A stretch of 64,000 bases of DNA from Conchocele bisecta (GCA_029237695.1 CM055265.1:122844834-122908833); one strand, 5' to 3'; counted from the first letter of the stretch, positions 11,148-21,939 are shown. Notes: generated from the sequence alone by a model not told the origin. A program made the numbers and translations.

Positions 11148-11836
11148 AGGTTACTGGAGTGTTAGCAGATCAGGACACAAATGCCATAAGTCCCCATGTC
11201 TCCAGCTACAGCCACATACCCATACACAAAAATTTCACAGAATTGTCTCCGAACTCCTGCCCTTTAACCCTTTCATCCATAAGTAACTCGAATGGCTTTG
11301 ATATGTTAATTTTGCAGCCAATCTGATCATCACAAAATGGTTTTCCGACTAGTCCATTTATGAGCAAGGGGTATTTTTTGTTCTCAAAAATATGAAAATT
11401 AAGAGAGCCGTAAGTCACAAAATGCGCTTGTCGAAGATGGGCCAGACAGTGAAGATACAGAAATGTGAAGCCGTCACCAGAGCAAGAAACATTAATTAGA
11501 ATTTGAAAATTAATAGCATTATTTCTTTCTCTTGTTGTGGTATACTAATTTAGGCGGAGATGTGTAATGTAGAATTTATACCGAATTAGATACAAAAATG
11601 AAGAAAAAATTGCTAAATTAAAAAGGTGATATTTTTGTTAAAAGATATTTTTTCGGCAAAAAAACACCAAGGTGCAAATCTTCAATATGTGTAGAAGACG
11701 TGTGTATAGTTTCAGATCGATTGACTGAACAGTTTCAGAGGAGTTATGTACACACACTATGCAGTTTTTCTGTCCATGCCCGTTGCGGTAAAACGTAATA
11801 CGTACCGTTTTTTTAAAAGTCGTAAAAAAAGTGCAG

Positions 11837-12235
11837 TTTGTTTGTTTGTTTATTGGTGTTTAACGGCCTATCAACAGCTAAGGTCATGTAAGGCCGGGCA
11901 AACGGGTTCGATCCCGTTTTAACCTGCTGCATTGGGGGGAAAATTCCAAAATCAGAACTGAATATTTACATCGAGAAACAATATATTCAGCCCTGAAATT
12001 AGAATAACCTGACCTGGTGGCAGGTCCATACCACACCAAAGTCACTTGGCCCCTTCCCCTAAAATAGGATTATGAATAATCGTAATACTCACATAAGGGG
12101 CATAACCAGATTCAACTGTCACATACAAATTCCAAAGACGTATGTGAGGGCCAAACCAGGTCTCCAATCGGAATTCCGGTAAGGATGAACCCCGATCGTT
12201 AAATTACCCATCGCTTGCACCCACCTTCCACCCAC
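11837..12235 (-). mobile_element. SINE, subfamily A, full length
   Basis: About 399 bp, tail at the left and head at the right (CACCCACCTTCCACCCAC). AAAAAGTGCAG is directly repeated at 11826-11836 and 12238-12248. The next 75 bp hold a copy of the GAGCCGTCTC dispersed repeat. Confidence 0.85.
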
Positions 12236-12597
12236 ATAAAAAGTGCAGATCTTGATGAGACTACGAGCCGTCTCATTTTGATCTGCATACACCGCTATAG
12301 CGGGCTTTCCGGTTCAAAGGGTGTAATGTAGAATTTATACCGAATTAGATACAAAAATGGAGAAAAAATTGCTAAATTAAAAAGGTGATATTTTTGTTAA
12401 AAGATATTTTTTCGGCAAAAAAACACCAAGGTGCAAATCTTCAATATGTGTAGAAGACGTGTGTATAGTTTCAGATCGATTGACTGAACAGTTTCAGAGG
12501 AGTTATGTACACACACTATGCAGTTTTTCTGTCCATGCCCGCCCTGCGGTAAAACGTAATACGTACCGTTTTTTTAAAAGTCGTAAAAAAAGTGCAG

Positions 12598-12996
12598 TTT
12601 GTTTGTTTGTTTATTGGTGTTTAACGGCCTATCAACAGCTAAGGTCATGTAAGGCCGGGCAAACGGGTTCGATCCCGTTTTAACCTGCTGCATTGGGGAG
12701 AAAATTCCAAAATCAGAACTGAATATTTACATCGAGAAACAATATATTCAGCCCTGAAATTAGAATAACCTGACCTGGTGGCAGGTCCATACCACACCAA
12801 AGTCACTTGGCCCCTTCCCCTAAAATAGGATTATGAATAATCGTAATACTCACATAAGGGGCATAACCAGATTCAACTGTCACATACAAATTCCAAAGAC
12901 GTATGTGAGGGCCAAACCAGGTCTCCAATCGGAATTCCGGTAAGGATGAACCCCGATCATTAAATTACCCATCGCTTGCACCCACCTTCCACCCAC
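12598..12996 (-). mobile_element. SINE, subfamily A, duplicate copy
   Basis: The same insertion as at 11837, carried along by the 759-bp tandem duplication, with the same flanking AAAAAGTGCAG (12587-12597, 12999-13009). Confidence 0.85.
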
Positions 12997-13093
12997 ATAA
13001 AAAGTGCAGATCTTGATGAGACTACGAGCCGTCTCATTTTGATCTGCATACACCGCTATAGCGGGCTTTCCGGTTCAAAGGGTGTAATGCAAG

Positions 13094-13664
13094 TTATAGT
13101 CTGTTTCACGAAAGCTGCCCAAATTTTACGGCCATATAGACAATTCAAAAACAATATTATTTTCGATAATATTAAATTAAAGGAAAATTTAAGAATGAGC
13201 CTTCTTTTTATTTCGTGAAATTCGGTCAAATATTGATTTTATTACGAAAAATGTATTTGTCTATGGGAATTTAACATGGGGGAAAAAGGTAGAGGAGTTG
13301 TGGGAGGAGTCAAAAAATTAAAAATTTTGGAAATTGACTCCGAAACCTAGATAGATAGCTTGGAAATGATCTAAGAAAACAAAAGTTAAATTTTAAAAAT
13401 CGGTCCAGTATTTCTGAAATTCTAAAAAATTTCCCCATGTTAAATCCCCATAGACATCTTCACTCCGTGAAGATGTCTATGGGGATTTAACATGGGGAAA
13501 TTTTGTTTTCGCAATAAAATCAATATTTGACCAAATTTCACGAAATAAAAAGGCACATTCTTAAATTTTCCTTTAATTTAATATTATCGAAAAAAATACG
13601 TTTTTTGAATTGTTTATATGGCCGTAAAATTTGGGCAGCTTTCGTGAAACAGACTATAGACTGA
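13094..13664. repeat. Long foldback element with terminal arms of about 170 bp
   Basis: The left arm begins ATAGTCTGTTTCACGAAAGC and is repeated in inverse at the right end (GCTTTCGTGAAACAGACTAT). The middle has a second perfect palindrome at about 13440-13495 (GACATCTTCACTCCGTGAAG). A diverged relative of its interior lies at 26640-26960. No protein-coding content. Confidence 0.8.
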
Positions 13665-14234
13665 TCTAAACCAAGATTTCAAAATGGTAGGTCACTCAAA
13701 GTTAGAGACAAAGTTACACACTTCATTTGTTGATTATATTCTTTATGTCAGATGGTTAACTGATGAAATGGCAAACAGTGAAGACGCTGATCAGACTGTG
13801 CAGATGCATAGGCTTGTCATCGTATTCACTGGTCATACAAGCCGTGCATTTCATATGAAGGTACCACATTTCTTCAATAAAAGTGACATGGTCATATCAG
13901 ACATGAGAATGGCTGTCCCTGAAAACATCTGAAAATCCACTGAATACCACTTCTAAAAGTATCAAATTTGATCATACCAGATCGATTGTGATTCATTTTG
14001 ACAAATTCCACTGAAATCAGCTGATCAGCTGAAGATTCTCATGCCTGTCATATAGAGACGGGGCCTCAGATTCAAGTCTCATCCGAAACATCAATGGGAT
14101 GGAAACACTAATATAATTTGATTTCATGGTGGGTTGGACCCCACAACCTTCAACAATATCCAATGATCTATCCATCCCGCATGAATTTGGAAGAACAACA
14201 TGCTAAACATGTGCATGGCCCAGCATGTTCATCT

Positions 14235-14464
14235 GGGGCCCGTTTCACTAAATTTCGTACAACTAAAATGTTCATAAGTGCAAATTTGGGATCGTCCGGA
14301 AATTTCAATTCATGGATTTACATTTATTGAGCAGAGGCTGCATATGCAGCCTATGCTCAACAAATGTAAATACAATAATTGTTTACAAGCAAACATTGTT
14401 AATGTGAAATTTATAGACTATCATAATTTTGCACTTACGTACGAAGCTTAGTGTAACGGCCCCG
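14235..14464. repeat. Foldback MITE X, intact copy
   Basis: About 230 bp. The arms start GGGGCCCGTTTCACTAAAT and end in the complement GTGTAACGGCCCC. The centre is the palindrome AGGCTGCATATGCAGCCT. Other copies are at 5351-5780, 10952-11147 and 27041-27290. Confidence 0.85.
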
Positions 14465-14599
14465 TTATCATGGTTATACAGTGTACTAATTAAAATGTCA
14501 ATATCATTATTAAATGAATACTAGTATGCTATCACAGTATTTAACTCTTACACTGCTGAATTTAATTTTGTCATCTGCTGTTTATTTTCTATTTTTCTC

Positions 14600-14690
14600 A
14601 TTAAAAACATGGTTTGACAGCACCTTATAATCATTTCCACTGGAAATGATTCTAAGGTGCTGTCAAATCATGTTTTTTATTGAGAAAAAA
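14600..14690. repeat. Small foldback MITE (CATGGTTTGACAGCAC family), copy 2
   Basis: AAAAACATGGTTTGACAGCA and its complement enclose TCATTTCCACTGGAAATGA. The stem of about 37 bp is nearly perfect. It matches the copy at 7285-7365. Confidence 0.8.
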
Positions 14691-15089
14691 GGCACCATAT
14701 AAAGCAACTGCAGACAACAATTGTGTGTCCAGCAGTATAAGAACTAAAGGTGTGTGACCAACCATGGTAAAAAGGGGTTTATCAAGTTTGTGACCAGTGT
14801 AGCCTCAGATCAACATATGCATGTACAGTCTGATTGAGGGCTATAATGTTTGCTATTGAATAGAGCAAATATGCAGGATGCATCTAATGAAAACCTTATA
14901 CTCGCATAAGTGTGTTAACCAACCAAGAGCTACGCTGGTCAAAAACTCGCAAAGCCAATTTTGTCATGGAGAGTCACATATTTTGGTGCTGCTCTGTGAA
15001 GTTCATTTTGTGTGTGACAATGCCGTGTAATAACCTAATACATGTATACAAACATATAATACAAAGACATGTTTTTCTGCAATGGTTCA

Positions 15090-15095
15090 TCATAT
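15090..15095 (-). CDS. EIF1AX: Tentative last coding piece of eIF1A (Ile + stop)
   Basis: The minus strand here reads a long pyrimidine tract, CTTTTGTTTCATTTCAG, then ATA TGA. The five certain eIF1A exons give exactly 143 codons ending in phase 0 after an acidic IDD, and animal eIF1A is usually 144 residues with a final isoleucine. One Ile codon and a stop after a strong acceptor therefore fit. A 6-nt coding match is weak evidence, and the segment overlaps a repeat also seen near 38430. An AATAAA on the minus strand near 14582-14587 could end the 3' UTR. Confidence 0.3.
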   Translation of the reverse strand: M

Positions 15096-15221
15096 CTGAA
15101 ATGAAACAAAAGAAAACAATATTTAGACAAGTGAACCCATTACATTCGGAATACACCATGACAGGTATGAAATATTTAAAATATTTAATTTTTCTTATTT
15201 CTCAATGAAATTATATGTTAC

Positions 15222-15275
15222 GACCACTCATATGAACCGACGAGATGATTCAAATGGGTCACGACATATACTTCT
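15222..15275. repeat. Hairpin of the TACCACTCATTTGAACC family, diverged copy
   Basis: ACGACCACTCATATGAACCG is followed by GATTCAAATGGGTCACGAC. Upstream text (CATTACATTCGGAATACACC) also matches the region before the copy near 38510, so hairpin and flank form one longer repeat. Confidence 0.55.
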
Positions 15276-15312
15276 AAGCACATATAAAGAAAAGATTTAA
15301 AAATGTTCACAA

Positions 15313-15725
15313 ACCAGCATGTTGAGCCCGCCAAGGCATTTTTGATGGTCTCAAGAGTGTATTTATTTGAAGTTTGAATTAAGGATTGTGGAGATATAAG
15401 GTATGTAAAAGCTTTAACGCAAATTTTAAAGTCATTTGACCTTGATCTTGATCTTGGGCATGTGGGCCGCATGGGTGGGCTATAGAATGAAAATATGGAT
15501 GATAATAAAGAATTATTTGAAACTTGAAGTAAATCGGAGTAAGTGTTATGGAGATATAAGGTATGTAAAAACTTTAACACAAATTTGACCTTGACCATGG
15601 GCATGTGGACCACATGGGCAGGTTATAGAATGAAAATATGGATGATGAAAAGGAAGTATTGGAAGTTAGAAGTAAATTGGAGTAACAATTGTGGAGATAT
15701 AAGGTGGAGATATAAGGTATCAGAA
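15313..15725 (+). mobile_element. Decayed family P1 element, 5' part
   Basis: ACCAGCATGTTGAGCCCGCC resembles the P1 left end (10044) without its 5' hairpin. It is followed by two to three units with GGAGATATAAGGTATGTAAA and TTTGACCTTGA. The 3' end is missing; a SINE starts at 15728. Confidence 0.6.
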
Positions 15726-16064
15726 CTGTTTGTTTGTTAGTGTTTAACAGCCTATCAACAGCTAGGGTCATGTAAGGCCGGGCAAACGGGTTCGATCCCA
15801 TTTTAACCTGCTGCATTGGGGGGGAAAATCCCAAAAATCAGAACGGAATATTTACATCGAGAACAAATATATTCAGCCCTGAAATTAGAATAACCTGACC
15901 TGGTGCCAGGTCCATACCACACCAAGTCACTAGGCCCCTTCCCCTAAAATAGGATTACAAATATCGTAATACTCACATAAGGGGTATAACCAGATTCAAC
16001 TGTCACATACAAAATGCTAAAGACGTATGTGAGGGCCAAACCAGGTCTGCAGTCGGGATTCCGG

Positions 16065-18959
16065 TGTAACAGGAAATCTCCCCGCCCCCCCCCCCCAAGG
16101 ACGTATGTGAGGGCCAAACCAGGTCTGCAGTCGGGATTCCGGTGTAACAGAAATCTTCCCCCCCCCCCCCTCCCCCGATTTCCAGGCTTAAGCCTAGGAA
16201 AATATTCCCCCCCCCGCCTGGAAATTCTCCCCCCCCCCCCCCCCTCCATCGTCACCTTCACAGAGACTGTCCACAAAACTTTTAATGTATTTTCATATAC
16301 ATTGTTTGTATTGTGCTCAGGAGCATACAAAATGCACATGCTAGAACCAGTCTGTTGGTAACAGAGGATGTAATATCCCTACATGTATACCCAACTAACA
16401 TAGTCATAATGTATGTCTGCTTGTGGAGAAGTATGTTAATAGGTGAGGCAGAATTTTCTATAAAAGAGCTCTCCAATTTAGTATAATATCTATACATAGA
16501 CAATATAGTGGTGGTAGGGCGGTAGAGATTCTATTTACCGGTATATGCAATAATTCCCCATTACCGTACCATAACTATTATGTATGTTGGCTGGTAGAGA
16601 GTTCTCTAGGTTAAATCTCTACCATAGCAGCATATGATTGGTATAAATGTATAGCACATGGTGGGGGTGGGTCTAGAAAATAAAAACAGTATATCTGTGT
16701 AGAACAGCAAGCATGTGGCATGTATTGGTGGGGGGGGGGGGGAGATTTTCCTAGGAAATATTCCCCCCCCGCCACCATCTACCATATGCATAGTGGACAT
16801 GGACGTCTCTTTGTAGACAAGAACAGCCCACGATTGGGGGAGTATTTCTGATGAAATGAAATAAAGTATGTTGGTGTAGAACAGATAGCATGTGGCATGT
16901 ATTGGTGAGATTTGGGGGGAGATTTTCCTAGGAAATATTCCCCCCCCCCCCCGCCACCATCTACCCTATGCATAGTGGATGTGATTGTCTCTTTGTAGAC
17001 AAGAATAGCCCACAATTGGGGGCGTATTTCTGAAGAAACAAAATAATGTATGTTGGTGTAGAACAGACAGCATGTGCCATGTATTGGTGGGGGGGGGGGG
17101 GGGGGGGAGATTTTCCTTGGAAAAAATATCCCCCCCCCCCCCACCATCTACCATATGCAAAATGGATGTGAATGTCTCGTTGTAGAGAAAGAGAAGAATA
17201 GCATGTGATTGGGGGAGTATTTCTGATGAAATGATATGAGTTGGTGAAGAGATAGCATGTGGCATGTATTGGTGGGGGGGGGGGGGGAGATTTTCCTAGG
17301 AAATATCACCCCCCCCCCCCCACGCAAAGTGGATGTGAATGTCTCTTTGTAGACAAGAATAGCCTACGATTGGGTGAGTATTTCTGATGAAATGAAATGT
17401 ATGTTGGTGTAAAACGGATAGCATTTGGCATGTATTTAGGGAGGGGGGGAGATTTTCCTAGGAAATATTCCCCCCCCGCCACCATCTACCATATGCATAG
17501 TGGATGTGGACATCTCTTTGTAGACAAGAATAGCCCACGATTGGGAGAGTATTTCTGATGAAACAAAATAATGTATGTTAGTGTAGAACAGACAGCATGT
17601 GCCATGTATTGATGGGGGGGGGGGATATTTTCTGATGAAATGAAATGTATGTTGGTGTAGAACAGATAGCATTTGGCATGTATTGAGGGAGGGGGGGGGG
17701 AGGGGGGATTTTCCTAGGAAATACCCCCCCCCCCAACCAACTACCATATGCATAGCGGATGTGGATGTCTCTTTGTAGACAAGAATAACCCACGATTGGG
17801 GGAGTATTTCTGATGAAATAATGTATGTTTATACATATAATAATGTATATTTTCCTAGGGAAAATCCCCCCCCCAACCATCTACCATATGCATAGCGGAT
17901 GTGAATGTCTCTTTGTAGACAAGAATAACCCCATCCCTCCCTCATGATGAAATAATGTATGTTGGTGTAGAACAGATAGCATTTGGCATGTATTGAGGGG
18001 GGGGGGGGGGGGGGGGGGGGGGAGATTTTCCTAGGAAATATTCCCCCGCCCCAACCAACAACTACCATATGCATAGCGGATGTGAATGTTTCTTTGTAAA
18101 CAAGAATAACCCCCCCCCCTCCCTCATGATGAAATAATGTATGTGGTAGAACAGATAGCATTTGGCATGTAGTGGTGGGGGGGGGGGGGAGATTTTCCTA
18201 CGAAATATCCCCCCCCACCACCTCTACCATATGCATAGCGGATGTGAATGTCTCTTTGTAGACAAGAATAACCCACGATTGGGAGAGTATTTCTAATGAA
18301 ATAATGTACGTTGGTGTAGAACAGATAGCATGTGGCATGTATTGGTGGGGTGGGGGGGAGATTTTCCTAGGAAATATCCCCCCCCCAACCATCTACCATA
18401 TGCATAGCGGATGTGAATGTTTCTTTGTAAACAAGAATAACCACCCCCCCTCCCTCATGATGAAATAATGTATGTTGGTGTAGAACAGATAGCATTTGGC
18501 ATGTATTGAGGAGAACAGATAGCTGGTTGGGGGGGTTGACTTTCCTACGAAATATTCCCCCCCCCCAACCAGCTATCTGTTCTATCAACAACATACATTA
18601 TTTCATCAGAAATACTCCCCCAATCGTGGGTTATTCTTGTCTACAAAGAGACATCCACATCCGCTATGCATATGGTAGTTGGGGGGGGATATTTCCTAGG
18701 AAAATCTCCCCCCCCCCCCTCACTCAATACATGCCAAATGTTATCTGTTCTACACCAACATACATTTCATTTCATCAGAAATACTCCCGCAATCACCTGC
18801 TATTCTTCTCTACAAAGAGACAATCACATCCACTTTGCATATGGTAGATGGTGGGGGGGGATATTTCCTAGGAAAATCTCCCCCCCCCCTCCCTCAATAC
18901 ATGCCAAATGCTATCTGTTCTACACCAACATACATTATTTCATCATGAGGGAGGGGGGG

Positions 18960-19000
<41 letters not shown>

Positions 19001-19320
19001 TTCTTGTCTACAAAGAGGCATTCACACCCGCTATGCATATGGTACATGGTTGGGGGGGATATTTCCTAGGAAAATCTCCCCCCCCTCTCTCCCCCCGCCA
19101 ATATGCGCCACATGCTAACTGTTCTACACAAACATTTTCAATTGATCAGATCTTCCCCCAATCTTGTGATATTCTTGTCTATCAAGGGACTTACACTATG
19201 CATATGGTAGATTGGGGTGGGGTGTGATGGAGGTGATTTTTTATATTTCCAGGCTCGACCCTGGAAATCTTCCCCCGCGGCGGGGAAGAAGATTTCCAGG
19301 GGGGGGAATTTCCTGTGACA
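16065..19320. mobile_element. Poly-G/palindrome/poly-C array bounded by inverted repeats
   Basis: The element begins TGTAACAGGAAAT (16065-16077) and ends ATTTCCTGTGACA (19308-19320), inverted repeats with one mismatch. CCGG flanks both sides where unoccupied SINE copies have a single CCGG. The interior holds about 13 units of 165-200 bp. Each has a G-run, the palindrome TTTCCTAGGAAA, a C-run, then CTACCATATGCATAG, TCTCTTTGTAGACAAGAATA and GTTGGTGTAGAACAGATAGC. Units run one way to about 18510 and the other way after 18585. Very long C or G runs (over 35 G at 18960-18997) may be mis-sized. Gly/Pro-rich open frames across it are by-products of the homopolymers. Confidence 0.75.
18512..18583. 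repeat. Inversion point of the array
   Basis: AGAACAGATAGCTGGTTGGG and its complement CCCAACCAGCTATCTGTTCT form arms of about 24 bp, plus G/C runs, around TTTCCTACGAAA. Array units point in opposite directions on either side. Confidence 0.8.
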
Positions 19321-19380
19321 CCGGTAAGGATGAACCCCGATCGTTAAATTACCCATCGCGTGCTCCCACCTGCCACCCAC

Positions 19381-19920
19381 CAAAATCAGAACTGAATATT
19401 TACAATAACAAAACTATATATTCAGCCCTGAAATCAGAATAATCCTGATCTGATGCCAGGTCCTCGCCACACCAGAATCACTTAGCCCCACCCAAAAGCA
19501 GTAGGATCAGTAATAATCTTACTACTTTTATAATGGGCAATAACCCAATTCAACTCCCAGGTAACAAAAGAGCCAAAGATAACAAGAATTCCGCGGAATC
19601 AAATGTCTCGCCTTGTTCCGCCTTGACCTTGACCCTGGGGCCCCAAGAATAGTCCTATATTCATGTACATATCATAGTAAAGGTATGTATAAAGTTTGAT
19701 GAATGTAGCTGATAAGGTGTTGAAGTAATGACCGTAACACGAAAACTTCAACATTGAATGATGATGACGACGACTCCGGAAAAGCAAAACCTTAGTATCG
19801 CTTTCCGCTTTCGCGGGCGAGACAAAAACGTACCTGAGGGACAAACAAGGCAAATCGTGATTCCTATAAGGAGGAACACCTACCGTTAATTTACGCCGTC
19901 ACATTCGCCCGACCACCACC
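19381..19920 (-). mobile_element. SINE subfamily B fragment carrying a nested element
   Basis: AATCAGAACTGAATATTTAC through CGCCCGACCACCACCCAC is the subfamily B body and head; its tail part is missing. A 243-bp element (19582-19823) interrupts it inside the segment that reads AGCCAAAGATAAAAACGTAC in intact copies. Confidence 0.75.
19582..19823 (+). mobile_element. Hairpin-ended non-autonomous element, family H3 (HINE-like)
   Basis: The 5' end is ACAAGA (19582-19587), the palindrome ATTCCGCGGAAT (19588-19599), then the arm GTCTCGCC (19605-19612). The 3' end is a CGCTTTCCGCTTTCGCGGG hairpin region containing GGCGAGAC (19816-19823), the exact complement of the arm, followed by AAAAA. It sits in a SINE whose empty site is known from paralogous copies. 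Inserted length is 243 bp, and beyond the ambiguous A residues there is no target duplication. Confidence 0.8.
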
Positions 19921-19922
19921 CA

Positions 19923-20590
19923 CTATAGCACGATAGGGTATCAACAGATGAATGCATGTATGAAATATCAAGGCGTTCCATGAAAGGAAACAGATGTTAT
20001 AAGACATTTACCCCAACGTTAAGTTTATGAACGTGCTAAGTTTGTGACCTTGACCTTGAGGAAAGGGGTGTGGGTGGATCATGGATTTGCTATAGCACGA
20101 TAGAGTATCATCAGATGAGTGCATGTATGAAATATCAAGGAGTTCCCTGTAAATAAACAGAAGTTACACAACATTTATCCCAACGTTAACTTTATGAACA
20201 TGCTAAGTTTGTGACCTTGACCTTGGGGTAAGGGTTAGGTGGTGGGTCGTGGATTTGCTACAGCATGATAGAGGGTCATCTGAGGAATGCATGTATGACA
20301 TATCAAGGCGTCCATGAAAGGAAACAGATGTTATAAGACATTTACCCCAACGTTAAGTTTATGAATGTGCTAAGTTTGTGACCTTCACCTTGGGGTAAAG
20401 GATGGGCGGTGGGTCATGCATTTGCTATAGCACGATAGAGTATCGTCATATGAATGCATGTATGAAATATCAAGGCGTTCCATGAAAGGAAACAGATGTT
20501 ATAAGACATTTACCCCAACGTTAAGTTTGTGGACGCCGACGACGCCGGGGATATGCCATAAGCTCTCTGCACTTCTTGCAGGCGAGCTAA
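19923..20590 (+). repeat. Tandem units of about 167 bp ending in a HINE-like 3' end
   Basis: Four units, each with GTGCTAAGTTTGTGACCTTG and TATAGCACGATAGAGTATC. The array ends with a CTGCACTTCTTGCAG hairpin, then GCGAGCT and AAA (about 20560-20590). The left end that should carry the matching arm AGCTCGC is absent. Confidence 0.6.
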
Positions 20591-21117
20591 ACAATGCCAG
20601 TTACTGTCAGTTCTTCTGGAACAGCTAATCATTAATGCTTCAAATATTATGACGGGCAATTCAATAGTTTCCCGATTTTTGTGAGATACTGAATCAATAC
20701 TTTGAAGAGAATGGGTGATACATAAAAGTAAGCCATTGGATATTTGTTTGGACACAATCGTTTGTTAGCCCCTTCAGATTCTCCTCAGAAATTATAATTG
20801 GCTATAAGAATGATTTACTGTGCTGGGAGTAGCAGTCAAAAGTAAAGATGAATGGGTTACAGCTTACGCTAGGTCACATACATGTACACGGGACCACAGA
20901 TTTAACTCTCATCAGAAAAAAACCAGGATAGAAATACTATGAAAGCATTTGTTCCATGTCTATAGCTGGGATTTTGAACCCACAACCATTGGAAGACTAC
21001 CAAGAATATTCAGCCCTACACAAATCTGTATCATGTTCCAAATAGGATCCATCTTCTTCAGTACAAAATGACATGGCTTGTACTGGCAGACAAAAACGGT
21101 GTTGTGCCCCAAATAGC
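20591..21117. other. eIF1A intron 5 sequence, nothing recognised
   Basis: No exon or repeat was identified. I looked for the short last eIF1A exon here and found no good acceptor followed by a hydrophobic codon and stop. Confidence 0.4.
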
Positions 21118-21283
21118 CAGGGATTCCGCTGGGGAAAATAAAAAAATCGCCACTTCAAAAAATTGGCGATAAAAAAATTACAATTTTCAAAAAAATAAAT
21201 AAATTGAAAATTGTAATTTTTTTTCGCCAATTGTTTCTTTTTATCGCCAATTGCGAAAGTGGCGATCGCCAGCGGAATCCCTG
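21118..21283. repeat. 166-bp foldback MITE with CAGGGATTCCGCTGG termini
   Basis: CAGGGATTCCGCTGG at the left and CCAGCGGAATCCCTG at the right form perfect 15-bp terminal inverted repeats, with further pairing of GGCGAT and TTACAATTTTC segments. AATAGC flanks both ends (21112-21117, 21284-21289). The CAGGG terminus resembles hAT-type MITEs. It lies about 50 bp from eIF1A coding exon 5. Confidence 0.85.
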
Positions 21284-21336
21284 AATAGCCCCAGAGGATA
21301 TGCGACAGCCGCTGGTGCACATGTACTACTACTTAC

Positions 21337-21428
21337 GTCGTCGATTTCCTCGTCTGAGCCGGAGAAGTCGTCGAAGGTGATGTTGTCTCCCTCCATTCCC
21401 TCTTCATCCATGTTCTCATTGATTCGTG
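21337..21428 (-). CDS. EIF1AX: eIF1A coding exon 5 (acidic C-terminal tail)
   Basis: The minus strand shows acceptor TTTGCCACTGTAG, 92 coding nt, and the strong donor GTAAGTAG. The translation contains RINENMDEEGMEGDNITFDD and ends FSGSDEEIDD. This is the acidic tail that follows the OB-fold and helical part of eIF1A and that contacts other initiation factors on the 40S subunit. The entry phase (1) matches exon 4: together they read PETARINE, like the family's PEHAKINE. It ends in phase 0 after 143 codons. Confidence 0.93.
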
Positions 21429-21609
21429 CTACAGTGGCAAATACAGAATAACAGGCTAGTGTCTGTTGATAGGAAGTTTAACAGGGATGGTTAGGAAACA
21501 TGATGGAATTTTTTTTTGGCTAGGAAAAATGTAACTCTTCAGCCACAGGTGGAATTTCTATCATTTTCGAACAGAGTCTGATAAAATTGACATGAGAATA
21601 CCAGACTAC

Positions 21610-21692
21610 TGTCTGTTCCATGTTTTGCTACCAACACACTTTTGGCTATTAAACACAGTAAATATAAAATATATGCAAGTACTTTTTCATCA
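21610..21692. repeat. Left part of a dispersed repeat interrupted by the LTR element
   Basis: CACTTTTGGCTATTAAACAC and AAGTACTTTTTCATCA match about 27650-27760 (ACTTTTGGCTATTAAACAC, AAGTACCTTTTCACCA). The sequence after the LTR element (AGTAACAAAGTCACCCTCACC) continues the match, so the LTR element interrupts a copy of this repeat. Confidence 0.65.
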
Positions 21693-21939
21693 TGTTGTAT
21701 TATGTACCATATATTATTACATCAGTCTGTGTTCCAATTAGCCAGCACTGTTACATGATATACAGAGTTAGTTCCCCTGCTACTGTCATATAAATACAGC
21801 CCCATTTGGTATAGCAACCACTCTTAGTATAACACTCAACCTAAGCAGTCATAGATGTTAGATGTATTAAACTAGTGTATAGCTAGAATACCATTTGACA
21901 TTCTATGAAGTCCTACACCACATACATCATAACATTACA
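21693..21939 (+). repeat. 5' LTR
   Basis: 247 bp, starting TGTTGTATTATG and ending ATAACATTACA. It contains CATATAAATACAG, a possible TATA box. It differs from the 3' LTR by a C/T at the TATAGCTAG position and an A/T at the TTTGACATT position. Confidence 0.95.

Larger units (their letters stand above)
11562..13088. repeat. 759-bp tandem duplication carrying a SINE in each copy
   Basis: The segment starting GTGTAATGTAGAATTTATAC at 11562 starts again at 12321 and ends at about 13080 with another GTGTAATG. The copies differ at only a few positions, including a 2-nt indel near 12540 and single substitutions. The SINE and its AAAAAGTGCAG target duplications are inside both copies, so the duplication came after the SINE. 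Confidence 0.85.
15728..19378 (-). mobile_element. SINE subfamily A split by a 3.26-kb insertion
   Basis: The SINE tail and body run from 15728 to 16064 and resume at 19325 (TAAGGATGAACCCCGATCG) to end CCTGCCACCCAC at about 19378. The break falls inside the segment that reads TTCCGGTAAGGATGAAC in other copies. Part of the left portion (16019-16070) is repeated at 16097-16150. Confidence 0.75.

Noticed and set aside
19140..19155. AG followed by ATC TGA on the minus strand as an alternative last eIF1A exon
   Set aside because: The acceptor lacks a pyrimidine tract and lies inside the G/C array, so it is much weaker than the site at 15090-15097.
16014..19227. Many Gly/Pro-rich open frames on both strands
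   Set aside because: They are translations of G and C homopolymers and repeated units in the array; frames change with each run length and there are no splice or domain signals.
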